A DNA stretch of 8,910 nucleotides from Candidatus Poribacteria bacterium. Its GTDB lineage: Bacteria > Poribacteria > WGA-4E > WGA-3G. The notes beneath the pieces are model-generated. The model was not told the origin of the DNA, made no database searches, and saw nothing but the letters and a program-made list of their open reading frames with translations. The stretch covers positions 1 through 8,910 of the forward strand of contig JAPPDN010000613.1 of the NCBI GenBank assembly GCA_028824575.1, read 5' to 3'. A program made the position numbers and the translations under genes. Of the stretch, positions 1 through 6,746 are shown in pieces (position 1 is the first letter of the stretch; every line of letters starts with the position of its first letter).

Positions 1-2
1 AT

Positions 3-1277
3 TCGGTACATCTGTGGGATGTGGATACCAGCACCATCAAGAAAAAATCCAAAAAACACAACAGCAAAATCCGTGATATTGCGTTTTCACCAGATGGTAG
101 ACGACTCGTCAGTGTGAGTTCCGATGGAGAAATGCGTTTAACGGATCTTAGTACGGATGCCGAACCAAAGCGTCTACCGACACCGGAAGACAAAACACCG
201 CAACCCGTACCCGCCATCCTAAAACTCAAAGCACTTAAGCAGGCATACCTACCAAGGCGACGGGATGATGTTTATTCAGTGGGATTCTCTGAAGACGCGA
301 CACAACTCATCAGTGTCAGTAAGGACGGCAGTCTTCATATTTGGGACGTTGAAACCGGACGCTACCGGGCATCCTTCTCCCTTGGCGCGTATAGCGATCA
401 AGTCTATCATATCGCTTTTTCTGAAGATGGTAAATTCCTCGCCAGTAACGACGGATTTGAAGAACGTGTCCGCGTCTGGGATGTCCAAGACGCCACACAA
501 CACGCCATTCTGATGCCCGGGCAAGGTAATGTTTTTAACCCCCTTCGTCACCTAATGGTCTCTTCAGGCATCAAAAAAATTGTCGGACGCGAATTACAAG
601 GGGCAATTCAGATCTGGAATGCTGAGACCGTAGAGCATCTATCTTCCATACCGACAGACCGAATGATACATTACTGGCCCCTGCTACTTTCACCTGATGG
701 AAAATTCCTCGCTGGTACAGACATACTATCCAAGAACCAAATTGAGTTTTGGCAGACGGATCTGGGTGCCCCTCTATTCACACTTGAAGGGCACGCAAGT
801 CCAGTGACGGAATACGCATTCTCCCCAGACAGTCAGATCTTCGTTAGTGGCGGTAGAGATGGAACTATTATTTTATGGGATGTCAAAATAGGCGACCAAC
901 GCAATAGTCTCACAGGTCATACGAAACCCATCAGTGCGTTAGCCTTCTCTGCGGATAGCAAAACACTCGCGAGTGGGAGTGAAAACGAAATCCACCTCTG
1001 GGATCCTGACACCAGCACTCTAATGGGTATTCTTGATACCGGATTGAATGTCCAAGCATTAGCCTTCTCTCCCGATGGAAAGAGGCTCGCCTGCGGAACC
1101 GGGGATGGGCGGATTCAGGTCTGGGCTTTAGTGCCAAATTTCCAAGTGCAGTCTACCTTCGCGGGGCATCAAGGCGCAATTTATGTGCTGATGTTCTCAC
1201 CAGACGGCAAAACACTCGCAAGTGGGAGTAATGACGGCACAATCCTTCTTTGGGATTGGGAGAAATTTCTCAAGTAG
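3..1277 (+). CDS. WD40-repeat (beta-propeller) protein, 5'-truncated by the window edge
   Basis: The reading frame is open to the left edge. A GTG at position 21 could be taken as a start, but the codons before it read S-V-H-L-W-D, the closing strand of another WD40 blade, so the gene begins outside the window. Counting from that GTG (418 residues), nine further blades can be seen, each with an F-S-x-D-x-x-x-L-x-S core and a closing (I/V/L)-x-(L/V/F)-W-(D/N)-type motif. They end near residues 42, 109, 154, 200, 244, 287, 328, 369 and 412. Blades 4 and 5 are degenerate; the last ones are canonical and carry the GH dipeptide at 257, 300 and 383. A Lys/Pro-rich insert at about 47-80 splits blades 1 and 2. 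No catalytic domain is visible in this part. WD40 propellers are protein-interaction scaffolds; the partner is unknown. The gene converges on the minus-strand operon. Confidence 0.9.
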   Translation, partial: SVHLWDVDTSTIKKKSKKHNSKIRDIAFSPDGRRLVSVSSDGEMRLTDLSTDAEPKRLPTPEDKTPQPVPAILKLKALKQAYLPRRRDDVYSVGFSEDATQLISVSKDGSLHIWDVETGRYRASFSLGAYSDQVYHIAFSEDGKFLASNDGFEERVRVWDVQDATQHAILMPGQGNVFNPLRHLMVSSGIKKIVGRELQGAIQIWNAETVEHLSSIPTDRMIHYWPLLLSPDGKFLAGTDILSKNQIEFWQTDLGAPLFTLEGHASPVTEYAFSPDSQIFVSGGRDGTIILWDVKIGDQRNSLTGHTKPISALAFSADSKTLASGSENEIHLWDPDTSTLMGILDTGLNVQALAFSPDGKRLACGTGDGRIQVWALVPNFQVQSTFAGHQGAIYVLMFSPDGKTLASGSNDGTILLWDWEKFLK

Positions 1278-1290
1278 ACGACAACTAATT

Positions 1291-1334
1291 AACAGAAAAA
1301 TAGAGTGCAAGGGCATCCGACCTCGCCCTCTATT
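1291..1334 (-). terminator. Probable intrinsic terminator of the minus-strand gene block
   Basis: Arms AATAG (1299-1303) plus AGGGC (1310-1314) pair with GCCCT (1325-1329) plus CTATT (1330-1334), giving a two-part stem of about 10 bp with a 6-base bulge on one side. Read on the minus strand, the stem is followed by TTTTT then CTGTT, a U-rich tail. It lies directly after the stop codon of the sulfatase-like gene at 1336. On the plus strand there is no T run after the stem, so it would not obviously end the WD40 transcript. The bulge lowers confidence. Confidence 0.45.
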
Positions 1335-1335
1335 C

Positions 1336-2772
1336 TTACATCTCTGCCAACTTCTTCTGGAGCCATCGTGTCATCGGTGCGTGTCCCGGATCGCAGACTT
1401 CGATGAAATGCCCCGGCAACGGTTGACCGATCAACGCCTCAACATCCCGCCGCCGTTCTGCGACAACCGTCGGATGATCACTCGCAACGTTCACTTTCTC
1501 CTCTGGATCGTTACGGACCTCAAAAAGTTCATCACCCTTCTCATCGTTATAACCTACCGAAGTGCAGAAGTTCCAGTGGTCATCGCGTACGCTGACGCGT
1601 CCGCGCGCATTACCCGTAGCAAAGCCAGCCCACCCCGTGATAATCCGTTCACGGAGAGCCGCTTTCTCTTGTGTAACAAGTTGCCACATATCCTCACCGT
1701 CCGTCCAACCGCACGGAATATCAAGCAGCTTCAGGAGTGTCGGCATTAGATCGTGATTCTGCACAAACGCGAAAATCTCCTTGTCGTTCGGTCCTTCAGG
1801 ATGTCGGATCATCAAGTTCAGCTGCGTGTTGAACGGGTGGAGTTTGTTCGCGCCCTTTCCGAAACTCCCATGGTCGCGGAGTTGTGTGCCGTGATCGGAC
1901 ATCAGCACAACTAATGTATCGTCTTTGATGTTCAACTGCTCTATCTTATCAAGCAGCACACCGACCCATTTATCGACAAAGGTAACCTCTCCGAGGTAGA
2001 GTGCCTCAATTCGGCGCAGTTCATCTTCCGTAGGACCGTCGCCTTCGTTTGCGCCGCCCGGTGTGATGAAATCTTTCCCGGAATAGTCTGGGAAATAGAT
2101 ATCTGCGTAGGACTTCGGGGGATCCCACGGTTCATGCGGATCGAAACTATCCACCCATAAGAAGAAGGGACCGACAGTATGATTATCTTCAAGCCAATCC
2201 GATGCTGCACGGAAGACGCGCGCACAACTATAGTCATCTTCCGATTGCCGGTGGCGTTGCGACAATAGGTAGTTAACAAGCCCGGCGTGCCGTCGCCAGT
2301 TGAGCGGTTCACGGACATGTTTTCGGAGTTGTTCTTCAATCAACCTCGGATCGCCGCTGTGCCAGTTATCTGATTCCTGTCCACGGATGAAATCGAAATG
2401 TGCGAATCCGCGCGAGAAATTCATCGTCGGTTTGAACATGTGATACGTATCGGCAATTAAGGCAGTGAGGTAACCACGTTCCAGCAAAACCTCGGCAATC
2501 GTGTCCTGTTCCGGCGGAATTTTATGCCAACCGGGTGCGTGGTGCCAATGCCCACGGCGATCAAAGTTATATTTCCAAGGGAAGCTCCGCATCCCTGTAA
2601 AGTTGCCACGCCGTATCTGAAGCGTCGGTTGTCCTTCGCCAAATGCGCGTGTGAAACGGACAGACTCCAATGCGAGTGCATCAAGGTTCGGCGTTTGCAC
2701 GTGGCTATACTTTTTGCCTTCACCGATGATGTCGGCACGAAATGTATCTAAACAGATACAGACAATATTCAT
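1336..2772 (-). CDS. Sulfatase-fold (alkaline phosphatase superfamily) hydrolase with Thr at the nucleophile position
   Basis: The 478-residue protein has the sulfatase layout: an N-terminal strand with a metal Asp (I-C-L-D9-T-F-R-A-D13), then the substrate-specificity line T-P-N-L-D-A-L-A near residue 27, a D-P-H-E-P-W motif at 211-216, the second metal site S-D293-H294-G, and F-G-K-G at 304-307. The usual C/S-x-P-S-R motif aligns with T50-L-Q-I-R54, eleven residues long up to T-G at 59-60. The Arg is kept but the residue normally turned into formylglycine is Thr. It may therefore be a phosphoesterase or another hydrolase, rather than a true sulfatase. There is no signal peptide, so it is probably cytoplasmic. 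It starts 4 bases after the pyrF stop, with GAGAGGGG 9 bases before the ATG, so it is likely translated with pyrF as the last gene of the block. Substrate unknown. Confidence 0.88.
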   Translation of the reverse strand: MNIVCICLDTFRADIIGEGKKYSHVQTPNLDALALESVRFTRAFGEGQPTLQIRRGNFTGMRSFPWKYNFDRRGHWHHAPGWHKIPPEQDTIAEVLLERGYLTALIADTYHMFKPTMNFSRGFAHFDFIRGQESDNWHSGDPRLIEEQLRKHVREPLNWRRHAGLVNYLLSQRHRQSEDDYSCARVFRAASDWLEDNHTVGPFFLWVDSFDPHEPWDPPKSYADIYFPDYSGKDFITPGGANEGDGPTEDELRRIEALYLGEVTFVDKWVGVLLDKIEQLNIKDDTLVVLMSDHGTQLRDHGSFGKGANKLHPFNTQLNLMIRHPEGPNDKEIFAFVQNHDLMPTLLKLLDIPCGWTDGEDMWQLVTQEKAALRERIITGWAGFATGNARGRVSVRDDHWNFCTSVGYNDEKGDELFEVRNDPEEKVNVASDHPTVVAERRRDVEALIGQPLPGHFIEVCDPGHAPMTRWLQKKLAEM

Positions 2773-2776
2773 AATG

Positions 2777-3541
2777 TTACGCCCCTCTCATTTCATCAAG
2801 GATCATTTCGGCAGCTTCCAGAGGCTCTTCCGCCTCAATAATAGGTCTACCGACAACAATGTAATCTGCCCCTTGGTTAATCGCCTCTGCTGGTGTGGTG
2901 ATACGACGTTGGTCACCAGTTTCCGCCCATTTCGGACGGATACCGGGTGTCACAATCAAAAAGTTATCGCTGCAAGCCTTTCGGATTGGTTCAATTTCCA
3001 ACGGCGATGCGACGACACCGTCCAACCCGGCTGCCTGTGCTAACTGCGCGAGATAGACGACTTGGTCTGTCAGTTGCCGTTCTGAACCGAAACTCTGTTG
3101 AAAGCCAGTTTCGTCAATACTCGTCAGAATAGTCACGCCGAGCAGAATGGGTCTCGGAATATTTGCTTTGTACGCGGCATCATCTGCACTGTTTCTTGCG
3201 GTTTGCATCATCTCAAGCCCACCCGCAGCGTGCATGTTAATCATATTTGCGCCGTGTTTTGTCATCATGCCGACATCGCGTGCGACAGTATTTGGGATGT
3301 CGTGGAATTTCAGGTCAACGAAGACGTTATGTCCGTTTTGTTTAAACCATGGAAAAGCTCCCATTCCGAGCGCACTGAACGCCTGAAAGCCGATTTTAAA
3401 CCAGCGGACTATATCCATAAGCGTTCCAGATAACCAATCAATCTCTTTACCATCATCCGTATCTAATGCGACGATTAATCTGTCTTTCAATGTTTCATTC
3501 TCCGTTATAGGGTTTGTCGTTTTAGGTGCCTTCGAGTTCAC
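2777..3541 (-). CDS. pyrF: Orotidine 5'-phosphate decarboxylase
   Basis: This enzyme converts OMP to UMP, the last step of de novo pyrimidine synthesis, in the cytoplasm. The 254-residue product has the expected motifs: R-L-I-V-A-L-D27 at the first barrel strand, F-K49-I-G, the catalytic D76-L-K78-F-H-D81-I-P loop, the phosphate-binding P-G-I-R202-P and V-G-R232-P-I near the C-terminus. The length is normal to slightly long because of about 20 extra residues before the first strand. The start is GTG at 3541. It is the only start codon between the in-frame stop of the preceding coiled-coil gene (3575-3577) and the conserved core, and it has only a weak AAGG abutting it, so translation may depend on coupling to the upstream gene. 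The stop lies 4 bases before the ATG of the sulfatase-like gene. Confidence 0.96.
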   Translation of the reverse strand: MNSKAPKTTNPITENETLKDRLIVALDTDDGKEIDWLSGTLMDIVRWFKIGFQAFSALGMGAFPWFKQNGHNVFVDLKFHDIPNTVARDVGMMTKHGANMINMHAAGGLEMMQTARNSADDAAYKANIPRPILLGVTILTSIDETGFQQSFGSERQLTDQVVYLAQLAQAAGLDGVVASPLEIEPIRKACSDNFLIVTPGIRPKWAETGDQRRITTPAEAINQGADYIVVGRPIIEAEEPLEAAEMILDEMRGA

Positions 3542-3574
3542 CTTAGCGACGGGATATTCGCTTAGCGGTCGGTT

Positions 3575-4036
3575 TTATTCACTGCCATTCGGGGTCTTCA
3601 ACATCTCCAGTTGAGCAACAATGGCTTCTAACTGAGCAACAATCGTCTCCAACTGGACAACAATTGCCTGCTTTTCAGTTTTGAGTGCTTTTACTTCGCC
3701 AACAAGCACTTTCAGTTCGTTTTGGATTATTCCTGCTTCCTTTCCGACTGCCCCTATTTCGTCAGTGAGGACGCGTAAGTTGTCTTGGAATTTTCGATAT
3801 TCGGTACTATTTACCCGCATTTTGGCAGGAAGTGTATCGCGTAGGTTAGTATATTTGGTTTTTAGTTTGGTAGCCCTCGCATGTAGTGTGACAGTCCGTG
3901 CGTGTAGTGCTACAGCCTTTGCACGCAGTGCATCGCGCCAACGAGAGTTCTGTAGATGCACAGACACGAACACAATCATCCAAATAGAAGCAAGTCCTAC
4001 AATAATGAACATCAGGTTTCTTCTAAAAAGAGACAT
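3575..4036 (-). CDS. Small membrane-anchored coiled-coil protein, function unknown
   Basis: I do not recognise a family. The 153-residue product starts with a short basic stretch (R5, R6), then one hydrophobic segment at about residues 8-27, then a long helical region. It contains two sets of seven-residue repeats: A/T-V-A/T-L-H-A-R at 41-54 and I-V-x-Q-L-E-x three times at 125-145. These heptads, with hydrophobic residues in the a/d positions, predict a coiled coil that probably faces away from the cytoplasm or along the membrane. An AGAGGG site (4044-4049) lies 7 bases before the ATG, and the gene sits 24 bases after argH and 33 bases before pyrF, so it is co-transcribed with two biosynthetic genes to which it has no obvious link. 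Such proteins evolve fast; the heptad copies suggest growth by tandem duplication. Confidence 0.75.
   Translation of the reverse strand: MSLFRRNLMFIIVGLASIWMIVFVSVHLQNSRWRDALRAKAVALHARTVTLHARATKLKTKYTNLRDTLPAKMRVNSTEYRKFQDNLRVLTDEIGAVGKEAGIIQNELKVLVGEVKALKTEKQAIVVQLETIVAQLEAIVAQLEMLKTPNGSE
3602..3664 (-). repeat. Three tandem 21-bp units coding for coiled-coil heptads
   Basis: Three adjacent 21-base copies encode I-V-V-Q-L-E-T, I-V-A-Q-L-E-A and I-V-A-Q-L-E-M in the coiled-coil gene. The DNA copies share most positions (common core TGAGCAACAAT or TGGACAACAAT on the plus strand), so they look like recent in-frame duplications rather than convergent coding. Confidence 0.8.
3875..3916 (-). repeat. 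Two tandem 21-bp units coding for V-x-L-H-A-R heptads
   Basis: Two adjacent 21-base copies encode A-V-A-L-H-A-R and T-V-T-L-H-A-R just after the membrane segment of the same gene. A third, more diverged copy (RAK before, RAT after) is suggested by the plus-strand words GTAGTG and GCAGTG spaced 21 bases apart. Confidence 0.65.
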
Positions 4037-4060
4037 TTTAGTGCCCTCTAACTGTGAATC

Positions 4061-5554
4061 TCACAATTTCCGCAAAACCTGCTCCACCACTCGTTGGGTT
4101 TCTCGGTGTGCGTCGTCGATCTGGGTCTGGCAATTATAGACATGTTGTGCAATCTCGTCGAGTTGTTTTTCAAAATTATCTATCATCCGATGAACTTCCA
4201 CGGGAGAGGTGCCGCCGAGGCTCTGGTTATTCTGAATCGCCGACTCCGCATCCAAAACCTGTTTCAGCTGCGCCATCGGTATGTCAATCTCTTTCTGTTT
4301 CAAAAGCCCCTGCGTTAGTTCCCAATCGGCGAAGGTTTTTTCTTGCTGTACCAGTTCCCCGACGAGCCATCCGACAATCTCGTGGCACTCCCGAAAACTG
4401 ATCTGATGCTCTTTAACGAGATAGTTCGCCAACTCTGTTGCGGTCGCGAAATTCGCATTCGCCAATTCAGCCATCCGGTCTGTCTGGAAATCTGTCGTCT
4501 TGAGAAGATCCGGTAGCAGACCGAGACACGCTTTCACAATATCAAACGCCTCCCACAGCGGCGGTTTATCCTCCTGGAAATCACGGTTATACCCCATTGG
4601 CAAACCCTTGAGGTTCGTCAACAGGTCGAGCAATGCGCCGTAGACGCGTCCGGTGCGTCCGCGTGTGAGTTCGGCGATGTCTGGGTTCTTCTTCTGCGGC
4701 ATGATGGAACTCCCGAAACTATACGCATCGTCAAGCACCGCCATCCGAAATTCATAGGTCGTCCAGTAGACAATTTCTTCGCTGATTCTTGAGAGATTTG
4801 CCATTACGAGCGATAACGCAAACAGCACCTCGGCAATAAAATCTCGGCTGCTGATAACGTCAAGGGCGTGTTCGTGTGGCGCGTCGAAACCGAGCAGTTT
4901 CGTTGTCAATTCTCGGTCGATTGGGAAGGTCGTACCAGCCAAGGCACATGCGCCGAGCGGGTTCATATTGGCGAGTGCATAAGCAGACTGCAGACGTTTC
5001 TGATCCCGCAAGAACATACTGACATAAGCCGTTGCCCAGAAACCGAGACTGATCGGCTGTGCGTGCTGTGTATGTGTGTACCCCGGCATTACAGTGTCGG
5101 CGTGTTGTTTCGCAATCTGTAGGAAGGCTTCGCAGAGTGTGGAGAGTCCGCGCTGGGTATTGAGAATTTCATCTCGGATGTAGAGATGTGCATCTACGAG
5201 TACCTGATCGTTACGGGAACGCGCAGTGTGGAGTTTGCCGCCGAATTCGCGTCCTACGTTCTCAATCAGGTAGGATTCGACGTTCATGTGGACATCTTCT
5301 TTATTCGGATCAAGCGTAAGATTACCGTTCTGAAAATCTTCTTCTGCTTTGTGGAGCCACCGTAAAATCTCGCGTAGATCGGCATCGGAGATGATTTTTT
5401 GCCGAGCGAGCATAATCGCGTGCGCTTGGCTCCCCCAGATATCGTATTCGATGAGGCGTGTGTCGGCTTCAATGGAGTGCGTGAAGGCTACTGTCTCTGT
5501 AGTGAGGTTTGTACTGAAACGTCCACCCCAGAGCGTTTTTTTCGGTTTTCCCAT
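4061..5554 (-). CDS. argH: Argininosuccinate lyase
   Basis: This enzyme splits argininosuccinate into arginine and fumarate, the last step of arginine synthesis; it is a cytoplasmic homotetramer of the fumarase/aspartase superfamily. The 497-residue product is full length and begins with the typical L-W-G-G-R-F-S (8-14). Family motifs are in place: D88-V-H-M-N-V-E-S, H109-T-A-R-S-R-N-D-Q (substrate binding), T160-H161-T-Q-H-A-Q-P with the conserved His, and the signature G281-S-S-I-M-P-Q-K-K-N-P with the catalytic Ser on its mobile loop. The ATG at 5552-5554 follows the upstream stop by 6 bases and has no clear Shine-Dalgarno site, so it probably relies on translation of the antitoxin-like gene before it. 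No other arginine gene is in the window. Confidence 0.97.
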   Translation of the reverse strand: MGKPKKTLWGGRFSTNLTTETVAFTHSIEADTRLIEYDIWGSQAHAIMLARQKIISDADLREILRWLHKAEEDFQNGNLTLDPNKEDVHMNVESYLIENVGREFGGKLHTARSRNDQVLVDAHLYIRDEILNTQRGLSTLCEAFLQIAKQHADTVMPGYTHTQHAQPISLGFWATAYVSMFLRDQKRLQSAYALANMNPLGACALAGTTFPIDRELTTKLLGFDAPHEHALDVISSRDFIAEVLFALSLVMANLSRISEEIVYWTTYEFRMAVLDDAYSFGSSIMPQKKNPDIAELTRGRTGRVYGALLDLLTNLKGLPMGYNRDFQEDKPPLWEAFDIVKACLGLLPDLLKTTDFQTDRMAELANANFATATELANYLVKEHQISFRECHEIVGWLVGELVQQEKTFADWELTQGLLKQKEIDIPMAQLKQVLDAESAIQNNQSLGGTSPVEVHRMIDNFEKQLDEIAQHVYNCQTQIDDAHRETQRVVEQVLRKL

Positions 5555-5560
5555 ATTTCA

Positions 5561-5809
5561 TTAGCCAAAACGAGGCGGTTCTCGCGCCGGTTCCCGTGGG
5601 GGTATCTCAAGTTCCACCCCGCCGAAAGGTTTGAACATTTCATGGATCGCCGTTCCCAGATTTTGTGAGGGAACTTCGTGATCAGGAGAGACATTTCGCG
5701 TCTCTGCATCTTGAAGATAAACGAGATAATCAACAGCAGATTTGAGTTTTTCAGTGGAGAGCTGTCTAATTAACTTAACTGCTTGCTGTTGCAAATCAGT
5801 TTTTCGCAT
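5561..5809 (-). CDS. Small antitoxin-like protein (DUF2281-type helix plus Pro/Arg-rich tail)
   Basis: The 82-residue protein has an N-terminal helix pattern (L-I-x-x-L-x-x-E-K-L-x-x-A-x-D-Y-L-x-Y-L, residues 13-32) like that of small DUF2281/VapB-type antitoxins, a polar linker at 33-50, and a C-terminal stretch with F-G-G-V-E-L-E-I-P-P and R-E-P-P-R-F (62-81). Antitoxin C-termini of this sort thread into the toxin. No toxin gene adjoins it: it lies 18 bases after the PhyH-family gene and 6 bases before argH. It may be an orphan antitoxin, or a small regulator kept for the operon. The PIN nuclease encoded at 7647-8036 is the only toxin-like gene nearby, two genes away. The assignment rests on pattern similarity only. 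Confidence 0.6.
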   Translation of the reverse strand: MRKTDLQQQAVKLIRQLSTEKLKSAVDYLVYLQDAETRNVSPDHEVPSQNLGTAIHEMFKPFGGVELEIPPREPAREPPRFG

Positions 5810-5827
5810 GATATTATGTCTTCTCTG

Positions 5828-6682
5828 CTATGTAACTTGCGGTGGACGACGTATTGACATCGGTTGGATAATCTTGCGTTGGTCTGGTGTCAGACGTGCC
5901 AGCAACTCGTCTGAATGCGGGTAGTCGAACCGTTCTCGGACATATCTCGGCGAATAACGATAGACAATAGAGCGGCGATACCCGTCATTCGTCCGCTCTG
6001 CTGAGCCGTGCGTAATAGCGTCTGTGAACATGACGACATCGCCTGCCTTGAGATAGATTTCCTGTGTCGCGAAGGCTGTCCCTGCCGGTTTCCCGGTCAC
6101 ACCGTCATAGACCATACCTTTCCCGTTCTGCTTCAAACGCGGGTGTATCTCTGTGCATTTATGGCTCCCTGGGACGAGTACCGGTGCGCCATCACCCGGT
6201 CCAATATCGTTGAGTGCCATGAGAACGTTAATCTGTCCTACCATCCATTCGCCTGTATTCTCCTGCCGGAATGTCAGGTAACTCAACGGGACATGTCCGC
6301 CACAGTGGATATGAATGAAACCGCCGGGCCCGCGGACATTGAGAAAATTCTCGTGAATCGAAAGTCCATTGACCTCGTGGATGTATTTCCGAACGAGACC
6401 GACCCATGCGGGATGGTCGATCAACTTCTCGAAAACATCGCCACCCTCAATGATATTCTGGAAATTCACGCCGTTCTCAATGTTGTAGGTATGCGTCTCA
6501 ATATTGCCGATCCAACGTGGAATTCGTTTGTCCGCTGTATTTTCTTCCCAAGGTTGTTCAACGTAAGCCCAATGTGCATCGATCCACGCGTTCATCTTAT
6601 CCAGATCGTCTTTCGAGATGGCGTTCTCTAAAATGAGATAGCCTTGTAGGTCGAACAGATAATCTTGAAATTCTTGCTCCAT
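5828..6682 (-). CDS. Phytanoyl-CoA dioxygenase (PhyH) family protein
   Basis: The 284-residue protein belongs to the Fe(II)/2-oxoglutarate-dependent PhyH family, which hydroxylates or otherwise oxidises varied small molecules. Visible marks are the N-terminal F-D-L-Q-G-Y-L-I-L-E-N strand with helix after it (10-36), the proximal iron region H124-I-H126-C-G-G, the P-G-S-H-K turn (171-175) after a G-D-G-A core, the distal iron His in D-A-I-T-H225-G-S, and R236/R237 for 2-oxoglutarate binding. The usual H-x-D is absent: the best alignment gives H126-C-G128, as in a large subfamily of bacterial PhyH proteins and in Fe/2OG halogenases. The start has a strong AAGGAGA (6691-6697) 8 bases before the ATG. 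It lies second in the block, after the ThuA-like gene; such pairs suggest breakdown of sugars or osmolytes, but the substrate cannot be read from the sequence. Confidence 0.9.
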   Translation of the reverse strand: MEQEFQDYLFDLQGYLILENAISKDDLDKMNAWIDAHWAYVEQPWEENTADKRIPRWIGNIETHTYNIENGVNFQNIIEGGDVFEKLIDHPAWVGLVRKYIHEVNGLSIHENFLNVRGPGGFIHIHCGGHVPLSYLTFRQENTGEWMVGQINVLMALNDIGPGDGAPVLVPGSHKCTEIHPRLKQNGKGMVYDGVTGKPAGTAFATQEIYLKAGDVVMFTDAITHGSAERTNDGYRRSIVYRYSPRYVRERFDYPHSDELLARLTPDQRKIIQPMSIRRPPQVT

Positions 6683-6700
6683 TTTTTCCGTCTCCTTAGC

Positions 6701-6723
6701 AGGCGTGGTGTTTAACCACGCCT
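6701..6723. repeat. Perfect 9-bp inverted repeat (hairpin) between ThuA-like and PhyH genes
   Basis: AGGCGTGGT (6701-6709) and ACCACGCCT (6715-6723) are exact inverted copies around a 5-base loop. In the minus-strand transcript the hairpin lies 23 bases after the ThuA-like stop and just before the PhyH ribosome binding site. No U run follows, so it is not a standard terminator. It could stabilise the upstream mRNA end, tune downstream expression, or be a copy of a dispersed palindromic repeat. Confidence 0.75.
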
Positions 6724-6746
6724 CCAGGACAAGCCGAACGATTCCG

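Noticed and set aside
21..23. GTG at 21 as the true start of the WD40 gene
   Set aside because: The frame is open upstream and the preceding codons encode S-V-H-L-W-D, the end of a WD40 blade; no ribosome binding site is present.
1222..1749. Plus-strand open frame of 175 codons after the WD40 gene
   Set aside because: It lies almost wholly over the 3' end of the sulfatase-like gene on the other strand, has no family resemblance and an atypical composition; it is a shadow frame.
5559..5561. ATG overlapping the stop of the antitoxin-like gene (TAATG) as the argH start
   Set aside because: It is in a different frame from argH; the ATG at 5552-5554 gives the conserved N-terminus.
6008..6631. 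Plus-strand open frame of 207 codons opposite the PhyH gene
   Set aside because: The minus frame encodes a clear PhyH-family protein with a strong ribosome site; the plus frame has no recognisable domain or start signal.
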